Part shown: piece by piece, positions 1 to 20,082 of the stretch
Position numbering within the stretch: position 1 is the first letter of the stretch
How the letters are laid out: each line of letters begins with the position of its first letter
Assembly (NCBI RefSeq): GCF_024679095.1
Contig: NW_026111228.1
Span: 434,001 to 498,000, forward strand
DNA: 64,000 nucleotides
Reading direction: 5' to 3'
Source of the DNA: Eriocheir sinensis
Taxonomy: Eukaryota; Arthropoda; Malacostraca; Decapoda; Varunidae
Notes under the pieces: generated by a model
The model's input: only the letters and a program-made list of their open reading frames with translations
Database searches by the model: none
Told to the model about the DNA's origin: nothing
Made by a program: the position numbers and the translations under genes

Positions 1-860
1 ATGAAAACAAATTCACATAAAATAGCGTACATTTGTATAAAATAGATATACAAAATATACATAGAAGAATGTAAAATCGTATCAAAATAAATACACAGAA
101 TATCAATAAAATAATGTAATTTTGTATGAAAATAAAGATGCAAAATACCCATAAAATAAAGCAAATTTTTTTAAAAATACATATACAAGAATACACATAG
201 AATTATTAAATTTGTATTAAAATTAATATACAAAATGCACGTACAATAAGGGAAATTTGTATTGAAAAAATATACAAAATGCACATAAAACAATGTATAT
301 TTGTTTCAAATATATACGAATACACATAAAATAACGTATATTTCTATAGAAATATATATATAAAAATACACATGAAATGACGTAAATACGTATAAAAATA
401 TATATACACAATACACATTAAATAATGCAAATTCGCATCAAAATAAATAAACAAAATATCAATTAAAGAATGTGTATTTGAATGAAAATAGATATACAAA
501 ATACACATAAAATATTGTAAATTTGTATAAAACTCTATTAAAAAAATACACAAAAATATTTTAAATTTGTATAAAAATATATATACAAAATACACATAAA
601 ACTAGTTAAATTTCTATTGAAATACATATACAAAATACACATAAAATAATGTAAATTTGAATGAAAATATATAAACAAATACACTTAAAATAACGTAAAT
701 TTGTATGAAATATATATAGAAAATACACATTAAATAATGTAAATATGTATAAAAAAATATATACAAAACACAAATAAAATAATGTAAAATAGTATCAAAA
801 TAAATACACAGATTATTAATAAAATAATGTAAATTTGTATGAAAATAAAGATGCAAAATA
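1..860 (-). repeat. Inverted satellite block, left edge of window
   Basis: Monomers read as the reverse complement. The block matches 20418-21277 base for base at a constant offset of 20417 with only scattered substitutions (for example near 427, 461 and 168), and corresponds inverted to about 27289-28143. The match stops exactly where orientation switches, at the end of ATGCAAAATA. Left end is cut by the window. Confidence 0.9.
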
Positions 861-1354
861 TTCATACAAATACACATTCTTTTATTGGTATTTTGTTTAT
901 TTATTTTGATACGAATTTAAATTATTTTATGTGTATTTTGTATATATTTTTTTTATACGTATTTACTTCATTTTATGTGTATTTTGTATATATATTTTTT
1001 ATAGAAATCTACGTTATTTTATGTGTATTCGTGAATATATTTTGAAACAAATTTACATTGTTTTATATGTATTTTGCATATCTATTTCAATACAAATTTA
1101 CCTTATTGTATGTGTTTTTTGTATATTTATTTTAATACAAGTTTAATTTTTTGATGTGTATTTTGGTATATATATTTTTATAAATAAAAAAAAAACCGTT
1201 ATTTTATGGGTATTTTGCTTCTTTATTTTCATATAAATTTACATTATTTTATTAATATTCTGTGTATTTATTTTGATACGATTTTACATTATTCTATTTG
1301 TGTTTTGTACATATTTTTTGATACAAATTTACGTTATTTTAAGTGCATTTGTTT
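861..1354 (+). repeat. + satellite block
   Basis: About 11 monomers starting at the CACATTCTTTTATTG subtype and following the normal order. Around 1150-1330 it is most like 22510-22690 and 41500-41690, which share the unusual GGGTATTTTGCTTC marker and a skipped monomer after TTTGTACATA. Confidence 0.85.
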
Positions 1355-1481
1355 ATAAAAGAATGTGTATTGTATATATATAAATACAAAATACAAATAA
1401 ATAACGTAATTTATATAAAACTATATGCAAAAATACACAAAAGTAATTAAATTTGTGTGAAAATAGATATACAAAATACAT
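1355..1481 (-). repeat. Short inverted satellite block (about 127 bp)
   Basis: About three inverted monomers sit between two + blocks. The right boundary is a perfect palindrome (1469-1494). The left boundary overlaps in TTTATAAAA. Confidence 0.82.
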
Positions 1482-1494
1482 GTGTATTTTGTAT
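1469..1494. repeat. Perfect inverted repeat at orientation switch
   Basis: ATACAAAATACA (1469-1480) and TGTATTTTGTAT (1483-1494) are exact reverse complements separated by TG. Two monomers meet head to head here at their own dyad boxes. Confidence 0.9.
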
Positions 1495-2013
1495 ATTTAT
1501 TTTCATACAAATTTAAAATATTTTTGTGTATTTTTGTATATAGTTTGATACAAATTTAGGTTATTTTATGTGTATTTTGTATATCTATTTTCATACACAT
1601 ACACATTCTGTTACTGATATTTTGTTTATTTATTTTGACGCGAATTTACATTATTTAATGTGTATTTTGTATATATATTTTTATACGTATTTTCATCATT
1701 TCATGTGTATTTTGTATATTTTTAAACAAATTTATATTATTTAATGTGATTTTGTATATATATATATTTATACAAATACACATTCTTTTATTGGTATTTT
1801 GATTATTTATTTTGATACTAATTTACATTTTTTTATGTGTATTTTGTATACATTTTTTATACGTATTTACTTAATTTTATGTGTATTTTGTATATATATT
1901 TTTATAGAAATCTACCTTATTTCATGTGTATTCGTATATATATTTTGAAACAAATTTACATTGTTTATATGTATTTTGCATATCTATTTTTGTGTATTCT
2001 GTATTTATTTTTG
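1482..2013 (+). repeat. + satellite block
   Basis: About 12 monomers, closely matching 41800-42299 in order and sequence, including the short TTTTTAAACAAATTTATATT fusion near 1720. It ends in a shortened unit, TCTGTATTTATTTTTG, just before the recurrent + to - junction. Confidence 0.85.
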
Positions 2014-2633
2014 TTATACATAGAATAATGTAAAATCGTATCAAAATAAGTACACAGAATATCAATAAAATAATTTAAATTTGTATGAAAATAAAGATGA
2101 AAAATACCCATAAGATAAAGCATATATTTTTTTTAAATACATATACAAAAATACACATAGAATAATTAAATTTGTATTAAAATTAATATACAAAATGAAC
2201 ACATACAATAAGGTAAATTTGTATTGAAAAAAAACGCAAAATAGAAATAAAACAGTATGAATTTGTTTCAAAATATATATAGGAATACACATAAAATAAC
2301 GTAGATTCGTATCAAAATAAATATACAAAATACCAATAAAAGAATGTGTATTTGTATAAATATAAATCTACAAAATACACATAAAATAACGTAAATTTAT
2401 ATAAAGCTATATACAAAAATACACAGAAGTATTTTAATTTGTATGAAAATAGATATACAAAATAAGGTAAATTCGTTTCAAATTCAATAAACAAAATTCA
2501 GATAAAAGAACGTATATTTGTAGAAAAAATAAATATACAAAATACACATTAAATAACGAAAATTTGTATGAAAATATATAAAAATAAAAAAAAATAAATA
2601 CAATTATTATGAAAATAAATATAAAAAATACAC
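2014..2633 (-). repeat. Inverted satellite block
   Basis: Inverted monomers from TTATACATAGAAT onward. The first about 300 bp match 42300-42600. From 2143 it is the first half of a tandem duplication repeated from 3081. Confidence 0.86.
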
Positions 2634-3080
2634 ATGTATTTTGTATATCTATTTCACACAAATTTAATTACATTTGTGTATTTTTGCATATAGTTTTATA
2701 TAAATTTACGTTATTTTATTTGTATTTTGTATATTTATATATATACAATACACATTCATTTATTAGTATTTTGTTTATTTATTTTGATACGAGTTTACAT
2801 TATTTTATGTGTATTTTGTATACCTTTTTTTATAAGTATTTACTTCATTTTATGTGTATTTTGTATATTTATTTTCATAGAAATCTACGTTATTTTATGT
2901 GTATTCGTATATATATTTTGAAAAAAATTTACATTGTTTTATATGTATTTTGCTTATCTATTTCAATACAAATTTACCTTATTGTATGTGCATTTTGTAT
3001 ATTTATTTTAATACAAATTCAAATATTTTATGTGTGTCTTGGTATAAATATTTTTATAAAAAATGCGTTATTTTATAGGT
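2143..3080. repeat. Tandem duplication, copy 1 (about 938 bp)
   Basis: The unit consists of an inverted half followed by a + half and is repeated immediately at 3081-4018 with offset 938-940. Both copies carry the same internal - to + palindromic switch (2621-2646 and 3561-3586) and the same unusual segments. Confidence 0.88.
2634..3080 (+). repeat. + satellite block
   Basis: About 10 monomers, nearly identical to 3574-4018 and similar to 57682-58110. It contains the distinctive TATATATACAATACACATTC unit and a TTTGGTATAAATA variant. It stops at GGTATACAAAAATAC, where the inverted half of the next tandem copy begins. Confidence 0.87.
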
Positions 3081-3573
3081 ATACAAAAATACACATAGAA
3101 TAATTAAATTTGTATTAAAATTAATATACAAAATGAACACATACAATAAGGTAAATTTGTATTGAAAAAAAAAAACGCAAAATACAAATAAAGCAGTATG
3201 AATTTGTTTCAAAATATATATACAAATACACATAAAATAACGTAGATTCGTATCAAAATAAATATACAAAATACTAATAAAAGAATGTGTATTTGTATAA
3301 ATATAAATCTACAAAATACACATAAAATAACGTAAATTTATATAAAACTATATACAAAAATACACAGAAGTATTTTAATTTGTATGAAAATAGATATACA
3401 AAATAAGGTAAATTCGTTTCAAATTCAATAAACAAAATTCAGATAAAAGAACGTATATTTGTAGAAAAAATAAATATACAAAATACACATTAAATAACGA
3501 AAATTTGTATGAAAATATAAAAAAATAAACAAAATAATTTCAATTTGTATGAAAATAAATATACAAAATACAC
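3081..3573 (-). repeat. Inverted satellite block
   Basis: Inverted half of tandem copy 2. It is near identical to 2143-2633, related to 57350-57681, and partly related to 37800-38000, all carrying the AAATTCGTTTCAAATT variant. Confidence 0.86.
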
Positions 3574-10110
<6,537 letters not shown>

Positions 10111-13100
10111 ATATGTATATGTATAGAAAATACACATGAAATAATCTAAATTCGTATCGAAATAAATGAAGAAAATACCGATAAAATAATGTAATTTTGA
10201 ATGAAAATATATATAGAAAATACACATAAAATAACGTAAATACAAATAAATATATACACATAAAATGATTTGAATTTGAATGAAAAAAGATATAAAAATA
10301 AACTTAAAATAAGGCAAATTTATAATGAAATATATATACAAAACACACATAAAATAATGTAGATTTGTTTCAAAATATATATACGAATACACATAAAATA
10401 ACGTAGATTTCTATAGAAATATATATACAAAATACACATGAAATGTTGTAAATACGTATAAAAATATATATACAAAATACACATTAAATAATGTTAATTC
10501 GTGTCAAAATAAATAGTTAAAATATCAATAAAAGAATGTGTATTTGTATGAAAATACATATACAAAATACACATAAAATAACGTAAATTTGTATAAAACT
10601 ATATATAAAAATACACAAAAATATGTTAAATTTCTATGAAAATAAATATACAAAATACACATAAAATTAGGTAAATTTGTAAAGAAATACATATACAAAA
10701 TACACATAAAATAATGTAAATTTGAATGAAAATATATAAACAAATACACTTAAATTAACATAAATTTGTATAAAATATATATGAAAAATACTCATTAAAT
10801 AATGTAAATATGTATAAAAAATATATATACAAAACTCAAATAGAATAATGTAAAATCGAATTAAAATGAATACACAGAATGTAAATAAAATAATGTAAAT
10901 TTGTATGAAAATAAAGATGCAAAATACCCATAAAATAACGCATTTTTTTATAAATATACAAAATACACATGAAAGGATGTAAATACGTATAAAAATATAT
11001 ATACAAAATACACATTAAATAATGTAAATTCGCGTCAAAATAAATAAACAAAATGTCAATAAAAGAATGTGTATTTGTATGAAAATAAATATACAAAATA
11101 CACATAAGATAACATAAATTTGTATAAAACTATATACGAAAATACACAAAAATAATTTAAATTTGTATGAAAATAAATATACAAAATACACATAAAATTA
11201 GGTAAATTTGTATTGAAATACATAGACAAAATACACATAAAATACTGTAAATTTGAATGAAAATACATAAACAAATACACTTAAAATAACGTAAATTTGT
11301 ATAAAAAAATATATTCAAAACACAAATAGAATAATATAAAATCGTATCAAAATAAATACACAGAATATTAATAAAATAATGTAAATTTGTATGAAAATAA
11401 AGAAGCAAAATACTCATAAAATAACGCATTTTTTTTAAATATATATACAAAAATACACATAAATTTTTTTATTTGTATTAAAATAAATATACAAAATACA
11501 CATACAATAAGGTAAATCTGTATTGAAATAGATATGCAAAATACATATAAAACAATGTAAATTTGTTTAAAAATATATATACGAATACACATAAAATAAC
11601 GTAGATTTGTATAAAAATATATATACAAAATACACGTAAAATGAAGTAAATACGTATAAAAAATGTAAACAAAATACACATAAAATAATATAAATTCGTA
11701 TCAAAATAAATAAACAAAATACCAATAAAAGAATGTGTATTTGTATAAATATAAATATACAAAATACACCATAAAATAACGTAAATTTGTATAAAACTAT
11801 ATACAAAAATACACAAAAGTAATTAAATTCGTATGAAAATAGATATACAAAATACAGATAAAATAAGCTAAATTTGAATTGAAATGTATATACAAAATAC
11901 ATAAAATAATGTAAATTTGTATCAAAATATTTATAAAAATACATATAATAACGTAAATTTGTTTAAAAATATATAAACAAAATACATATTAAGTAATGTA
12001 AATACGTATAAAAAATATGTACAAAATACACATATAATCATGTAATTCGTATCAAACTAAATAAACAAAATAGCAATAAAATAATGTAAATTTGTATGAG
12101 AAAACATATACAAATACATGTAAAATAACGCTAATTTCTATAAAAATATATGTCCAAAAATGAACGTAAAATAAATTAACTTTGGATAAAAATATATATA
12201 CAAAACACACATTAAATAATATAAATGCGTACATAAAATAACCTAAATTTGTATAAAACTATATACAAAAATACACAAAAATAATTTAAATTTGTATGAA
12301 AAGAAATATACAAAATACACATAAAATTAGGTTAATTTCTATTGAAATACATATACAAAATACACATAAAATAATGTAAATTTGAAAGAAAATATATAAA
12401 CAAATACACATATAATAACGTAAATTTGTATGAAATATATATACAAAATACAAATAAATAATGTAAATATGTATAAAAAAAATATATACAAAACTCAAAT
12501 AGAATAATGTAAAATCGTATCAAAATATATACACAGAATATTAATAAAATAATGTAAATTTGTATGAAAATTAAGATGCAAAATACCTATAAAATAACGC
12601 ATTTTTTATGAAATTATTGATACCAAAATACACATAAAATATTTGAATTTGTATCAAAATAAATATACAAAATGCACATACAATAAGGTAAATTTGTATT
12701 GAAATAGATATGCAAAATACATATAAAATAATGTAAATTTGTTTCAAAATATATATGCGAATACACATAAAATAACGTAGATTTCTATAAAAATACATAT
12801 ACAAAATACACATAAAATTAAGTAAATACGTATAAAAAAATGTATACAAAATACACATAAAATAATGTAAATTCGTATAAATATAAATAAACAATATAGC
12901 AATAAAATAATGTGTATTTGTATAAATATAAATATTCAAAATGCACATAAAATAACATAAATTTATATAAAACTATACATAAAATAACACAAATTTCTAT
13001 AAAAATATATGTACAAAAATGAACATAAAATAAATTTGCATAAAAATATATATACAAAACACACATTAGATAATGTAAATGAGTATAAAAATATGTATAC

Positions 13101-14844
13101 AAAATACCTATGAAATAATCTAAATTCGTATCGAATTAAATTAAGAAAATACCAATATAATAATGTAATTTTGGATGAAAATATATATACAAAATACACA
13201 TAAAATAACCTAAATACAAATACAAATATACACATAAAATAATTTAAAATTGAATGAAATAAATATACAAAATAAACATAAAATAAGGTAAATTTGTAAT
13301 GAAATATATGAAAAAATACACATAAAATAATATAAATTTGTATGAAAATATATTTACAAATACACATTAAATAACATGAATTTGTATAAAATTTGTATCA
13401 AAATATATACGAATACACACAATAAAATAACGTAATTTTTTTATGAAAATGTATATACAAAATACACATAAAATAATGTAAATTTGTATAAAAATATATA
13501 AACAAATACACATAAAATAATGTAAATTTGGATAAAATATATATACAAAATAAACCTTAAATAATGTAAATATGTATAAAAATATATACAAAATACACAT
13601 AGAATAATGTTAAATCGTATCAAAATAAATAAAGAGAATATCAATAAAATAATGTAAATTTGTATGAAAATAAAGCTGCAAAATATCCATATAATAACGC
13701 ATATTTGCATAGAAATATATATACAAAAATACATGTAAAATAATTAAATTTGTATTAAAATGAATATACAAAATGCACGTACAATAAAGAAAATTTGTAT
13801 TGAAATAGATATGCAAAATACACATCAATAATGTAAATTTGTATCAAAATATATATACGAATACTCATAAAATAGAGTAAATTTCTATGAAAATATACAT
13901 ACAAAATAGATATACAAAATACACATATAACTAGTTAAATTTGTATTTAAATACATGTACAAAAAACACATAAAATAATGTAGATTTGTATGAAATGAAA
14001 ACAAATACATTTTATATAAAATATATATACAAAATACACATAGAATAATGTAAAATCATACCAAATAAATACACAGAATATCAATAAAACAATGTAAATT
14101 TGTATGAAAATAAAGATGCAAAATACCCATAAAATAAAGCATATTTTTATAAAAATACATACACAAAAATACACATAGATTAATCAAATTTGTATTAAAA
14201 TTAATATACAAAATGCACATACAATAATGTAAATTTGTATTGAAAAAATATGTAAAATACACATAAAACAATGTAAATTTGTTTCAAAATATATATACGA
14301 ATACACATAAAATAACGTAGATTTCTATAGAAATATATATACAAAATACACTTGAAATAATGTAAATACGTATAAAAATATATATACAAAATACACATTA
14401 AATAATGTTAATTCGTGTCAAAAAAAAATAAAATAAATATCATGAAAAGAATGTGCATTTGTATGAAAATAGATATACAAAATACACATAAAATAACCTA
14501 AATTTGTATAAAACTATATACAAAAATAAACAAAAATAATTTAAACTTGTATGAAAATAAATATACAAAAAACATAAAATAACGTAAATTTGTATTGAAA
14601 TACATATACAAAATACACATAAAATAATGCAAATTTGAATGAAAATATATAAACATCTAGACTTAAAATAACGTAAATTTGTATCAAATGTATATACAAA
14701 AAACACATTAAATAATGTAAATATGTATAAAAAAAATATATACAAAACACAAATAAAATAATGTAAAATCGTATCAAAATAAATACAGAAAATATTAATA
14801 AAATAATGTAAATTTGTATGAAAATTAAGATTCAAAATACCCAT
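10111..14844 (-). repeat. Long inverted satellite block
   Basis: About 105 inverted monomers. 11300-14040 matches 49060-51830 in the same orientation (offset about 37.75-37.79 kb). 11690-14255 matches 32935-35510 in opposite orientation (coordinate sum about 47200). 13963-14840 matches 43620-44480 in the same orientation (offset about 29.65 kb). Confidence 0.88.
11690..14255 (-). repeat. Left arm of 2.57 kb inverted duplication
   Basis: Matches 32935-35510 in reverse complement with coordinate sums 47198-47208 at 11991/35207, 12231/34977, 13864/33334 and 14255/32943. Confidence 0.87.
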
Positions 14845-14937
14845 GTCATGTGTATTCGTATATATATTTTGAAACAAATTTACATTGTTTATATGTAATT
14901 TGCATATCTATTTTTGTGTATTCTGTATTTATTTTTG
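14845..14937 (+). repeat. Short + satellite block (about 93 bp)
   Basis: Two + monomers (GTGTATTCGTAT and TTGTTTATATG types) precede the same + to - junction seen at 2014, so this is a truncated fifth copy of that junction unit. Confidence 0.83.
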
Positions 14938-16951
14938 TTATACATAGAATAATGTAAAATCGTATCAAAATAAGTACACAGAATATCAATAAAATAATTT
15001 AAATTTGTATGAAAACAAAGATGCAAAATACCCATAAGATAAAGCATATTTTTTTTAAAATACATATACAAAAATACACATAGAATAATTAAATTTGTAT
15101 TAAAATTAATATACAAAATGCACACATACAATAAGATAAATTTGTATTGAAAAAAAAACGCAAAAAACAAATAAAACATTGTAAATTTGTTTCAAAATAT
15201 ATATACGAATACACATATAATAACGTAGATTTCTATAGAAATATATATATATAAAATACACATGAAATTATGTAAATACGTATAAAAATATATATATAAA
15301 AAACAAATTAAGTAATGTAAATTCGTGTCAAAATAAATAAACAAAATATCATGAAAAGAATGTGTATTTGTATGAAAATAAATAATAGAAAATAAATTTG
15401 TATCAAATATATATGCAAGATATACATTAAATAATGTAAATATGTATAAAAAAAATTATATACAAAAAACAAATAGAATAATGTAAGATCGTATCAAAAG
15501 AAATACACCGAATATTAATAAAATAATGTAAATTTGTATGAAAATAAAGATGCAAAATTCCCATAAAATAGCACATTTCTTATAAAAATATATATACTAA
15601 AATACACATAAAATATTTAAATTTGTATAGAAATAAATATACAAAATGCACATACAATAAGGTAAACTTCTATTGAAAGAGATATGCAAAAATACATATA
15701 AAACAAAGTAAATTTGTTTCAAAATACATATACGAATACATATAAAATAACGTAGATTTCTATAAAAAAAAAATTTACAAAATACACATAAAATTAGGTA
15801 AATACGTATAAAAAAATGTAAACAAAATACACATAAAATAATATAAACTCGAAACAAAATAAATAAACAAAATACCAATAAAAGAATGTGTATTTGTATA
15901 AATATAAATGTACAAAATACACATACAAAGTAAACATAAAATAAGGTAGATTTGTAATGAAATATATGTACAAAATACACAGAAAATAATGTAAATTTAT
16001 ATGAAAATATATATACAAATACACATAAAATACCATGAATTTGTATAAAATTATATATTCAAAATAAATATTAAACAATGTAAATGCGTATTAAAATATA
16101 TATAAAAAGTACATATAAAATAATGTAAATTCGTATCAATATAAATCAACAAAATACCAATAAAATAATATATATTTGATTGAAAATAGATTTACAAAAT
16201 ACACATAACATAACAAAAATTTGTATTGAAATATATACAAAAATACATAAAAATAATTTGAATTTGTATGAAAATAGATATTCAAAATACACATAAAACT
16301 AGGTAAATTTCTTTTGAAATATATATACAAAATACCCATAAAATTTTGTAAATTTGTGTTAGAATATATAAACAAATACACATAAAATAACGTAAATTTG
16401 TTTGAAAAATATATACAAAATAATGTCATATCGTATCAAAATGAATGAGCAGAATATCAATAAAATAACGTAAATTTGTATGAAAATAAAGATGCAAAAT
16501 ACCCATAACATAAAGCATATTTTTTATAAAAATACATATACAAAAATACACATAGAATAATTAAATTTGTATTAAAATTAATATACAAAATGCATATACA
16601 ATAAGGTAAATTTGTATTGAAAAAATATGCAAAACACACATAAAAGTGTAAATTTGTTTAAAAATCTATATACGAATACACATAATATAACAGAGATTTC
16701 TATAGAAAGATATATACAAAATACACATGAAATGATGTAAATACGTATAAAAATATATATACAAAATATACATTAAATAATTTAAATTCTCGTCAAAATA
16801 AATAAACAAAATATCAATAAAAGAATGTGTATTTGTATGAAAATAGATATACAAAATACTCATAAAATAACCTAAGTTTGTATAAAACTATATACAAAAA
16901 TACACAAAAATAATTTAAATTTGTATGAAAATAAATATACAAAATACACAT
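14938..16951 (-). repeat. Inverted satellite block
   Basis: About 45 inverted monomers in normal order with some shortened fusions, for example near 15390. The start matches 2014-2300 and 42300-42600. It ends at a spaced palindrome with a + block. Confidence 0.86.
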
Positions 16952-16966
16952 AAAATTATTTTGTAT
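16937..16966. repeat. Spaced inverted repeat at orientation switch
   Basis: ATACAAAATA (16937-16946) and TATTTTGTAT (16957-16966) are exact inverted copies with 10 bases between. The corresponding junctions at 31609-31638 and 32918-32947 show the same geometry with one mismatch (TATTTTGCAT). Confidence 0.85.
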
Positions 16967-17080
16967 ATCTATTTTATACAAATGTACGTTATTTTATGTG
17001 AATTTGTTTTCATTTCATACAAATTTACATTATTTTATGTGTATTTTGTACATGTATTTAAATACAAAATTAACTAATTA
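16952..17080 (+). repeat. Short + satellite block (about 129 bp)
   Basis: Three + monomers (ATGTGAATTTG, TTGTACATG, TTAACTAATTA types). They are the inverted counterpart of the short inverted blocks at 31495-31623 and 32804-32932. Confidence 0.85.
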
Positions 17081-18173
17081 CATATTTTTATAAAAATACA
17101 TATACAAAAATACACATAGATTAATCAAATTTGTATTAATATTAATATACAAAATGCACATACAATAAGGTAAATTTGTATTGAAAAAATATGCAAAATA
17201 CACATATAACAATGTAAATTTGTTTCAAAATATATATTCGAATACACATAAAATAACGCAGATTTCTATAGAAATATATATACAAAATACACTTGAAATA
17301 ATGTAAATACGTATAAAAATATATATACAAAATACACGTTAAATAATGTTAATTCGTGTCAAAATAAATAAAAAAATATCATGAAAAGAATGTGTATTTG
17401 TATGAAAATAGATAGACAAAATACACATAAAATAACCTAAATTTGTATAAAACTATATACAAAAATACACAAAAATAATTTAAACTTGTATGAAAATAAA
17501 TATACAAAAAACATATAAAAATAGGTAAATTTGTATTGAAATACATACACAAAATACACATAAAATAATGTAAATTTGAATGAAAATATATAAACATATA
17601 GACTTAAAATAACGTAAATTTGTATCAAATATATATACAAAAAATACATTAAATAATGTAAATATGTATAAAAAAATATATACAAAACACAAATAAAATA
17701 ATGTAAAATCGTATCAAAATAAATACAGAAAATATTAATAAAATAATATAAATTTGTATGAAAATTAAGATGCAAAATACCCATAAAATAACGCATTTTT
17801 TATAAAAATATATATACGAAAAAACATAAAATATTTGATTTTGTATTAAAATAAATACATACACAAAATACACATAAAATAAGCTAAATTTGAATTGAAA
17901 TATATATACAAAATACATAAAATAATGTAAATTTGTATCAAAATACCTATACAAATACACATATAATAACGTAAATTTGTATAAAAAAAATATAAACAAA
18001 ATACACATTAAATAATGTAAATACGTATAAAAAAATGTAAAAAATACACAAATAATCATGTAATTCGTATCAAAATAAATAGACAAAATACCAATAAAAT
18101 ACTGTAAATTTCTATGAGAAAACATATTCAAAATACACATAAATAACGCCAATATCAATGAAAATATATATAA
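17081..18173 (-). repeat. Inverted satellite block
   Basis: Reverse-complement counterpart of 30404-31494. It starts in a perfect TTTTTATAAAAA palindrome and ends in a TA-rich palindrome. Confidence 0.87.
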
Positions 18174-18186
18174 TATAATATATTTT
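18161..18186. repeat. TA-rich inverted repeat at orientation switch
   Basis: AAAATATAT (18161-18169) and ATATATTTT (18178-18186) flank eight bases. The same structure is at 30391-30416, the mirrored position of the large inverted duplication. Confidence 0.85.
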
Positions 18187-20082
18187 TATACGTATTTAAA
18201 ATATTTAATGTATATTTTGTATATATATATTTTATCCAAATTTACGTGATTTTATATGTATTTGTTTATATATTTTCATACAAATTTACATTATTTTATG
18301 TGAGTTTTGTATATGTATTTTAATACAAATTTGCCTAACTTTATGTGTCTTTTGCATATCTATTTTCAAACAAATTTAAATTATTTTTGTGTATTTTTGT
18401 ATATATTTTTATACAAATTCTAGTTATTTTATTTGTTTTTTGTATATATATTTTCCTACAAATATACATTCTTTTATTGGAATTTTGTGTATTTAATTTT
18501 TTACGAATTTACATTATTTTATGTATATTTTGTATATATATTTTCTACGTATTTAAACTATTTTATGTGTATTTTATATATACATTTTCATAAAAATTTA
18601 CGTTATTTTATTGTGTGTATTCGTATATATTTTGAAACATTTTATACAAATTCATGTTATTTTATGTGTATTTGTATATATATTTTCATACAAATTTATA
18701 TTATTTTATATGTATTCTTACATATATTTTATTACAAATTTACCTTATTTTATGTTTATTTTGTATATTTATTTCATTCAATTTTAAATTATTTAATGTG
18801 TATATTTGTATTTGTATTTAGGTTATTTTATGTGTGTTTTCTATATATATTTTCATCCAAAATTACATTATTTTATTGTTATTTTCTTAATTTAACTCGA
18901 TACGAATTTAGATTATTTCATAGGTATTTTGTATACATATTTTTATACTCATTTACATTATCTAATGTGTGTTTTGTATATATTTTTTTATGCAAACTAA
19001 TTTTATGTGCATTTTTGTACATATATTTTTATAGAAACTTAAAACGTTATTTTATGTGTATTTTGTTTATGTTTTCTCATACAAATTTACATTATTTAAT
19101 TAGTTTTTTGTTTATTTATTTTGATACGAATGACTTGATTATTGGTGTATTTTGTAAATATTTTTTTATACGTATTTACATTACTTAATGTGTATTTTGT
19201 TTATATATTTTTTTTACAAATTTGCGTTATTATATGTGTATTTGTTAAAAATATTTTGAAACGAATTTACTTTATTTTATGTATTTTGTATATATATTTC
19301 AATTCAAATTTAGCTTATTTTGTTTGTATTTTGTATATCTATTTTTATGCAAATTTAATCACTTCTGTGTATTTTTGTATATAGTTTTATACAAATTTAC
19401 GTTATTTTATGTGCATTTTGTATATTTATATTTATACAAATACACATTCTCTTATTGGTATTTTGTTTATTTATATTTATACGAATTTACATTATTTTAT
19501 GTGTATTTTGTATACATTTTTGATTCGTATTTACTTAATTTTATTTGTATTTTGTATATATATATTTATAGAAATCTACGTTATTTTATGTGTATTCGTA
19601 TATATTTTGAAACAAATTTACATTGTTTTATATGTTTTTTGCATATCTATTTCAATACAAATTTACCTTATTGTATGTGCATTTTGTATATTTATTTTAA
19701 TACAAATTCAAATATTTTATGTGTATAATTTTATAAAAAATGCGTTATTTAATAGGTATTTTGCATCTTAGTTTTCATACAAATGTACATTATTTTATTA
19801 ATATTCTGAATATATTTTGATACGATTTTATATTATTCTATTTGTGTTTTTTATATATTTTTTTATACATATTTTCATTATTTAATGTGTATTTTTTATA
19901 TATATTTTATACAAATTAACGTCATTTTAAGTGTATTTGTTTATATAACTTCATTCAAATTTACATTATTTTAAGTGTATTTTGTATATGTATTTCAATA
20001 CAAATTTACCTAATTTTATGTGTATTTTGTATATTTATTTTCATAAAAATTTAAATTATTTTTGAGTTTTTTTGTATATACA
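18174..20082 (+). repeat. + satellite block
   Basis: About 42 monomers, the reverse-complement counterpart of 28483-30403. The arm here lacks the (TA)n tract present at 29935-30062; it instead has an ordinary monomer spacer near 18535-18545. Confidence 0.86.

Noticed and set aside
18433..19188. 251-codon open frame
   Set aside because: Same origin: translated 45-bp repeats, overlapping another open frame (18345-18593).
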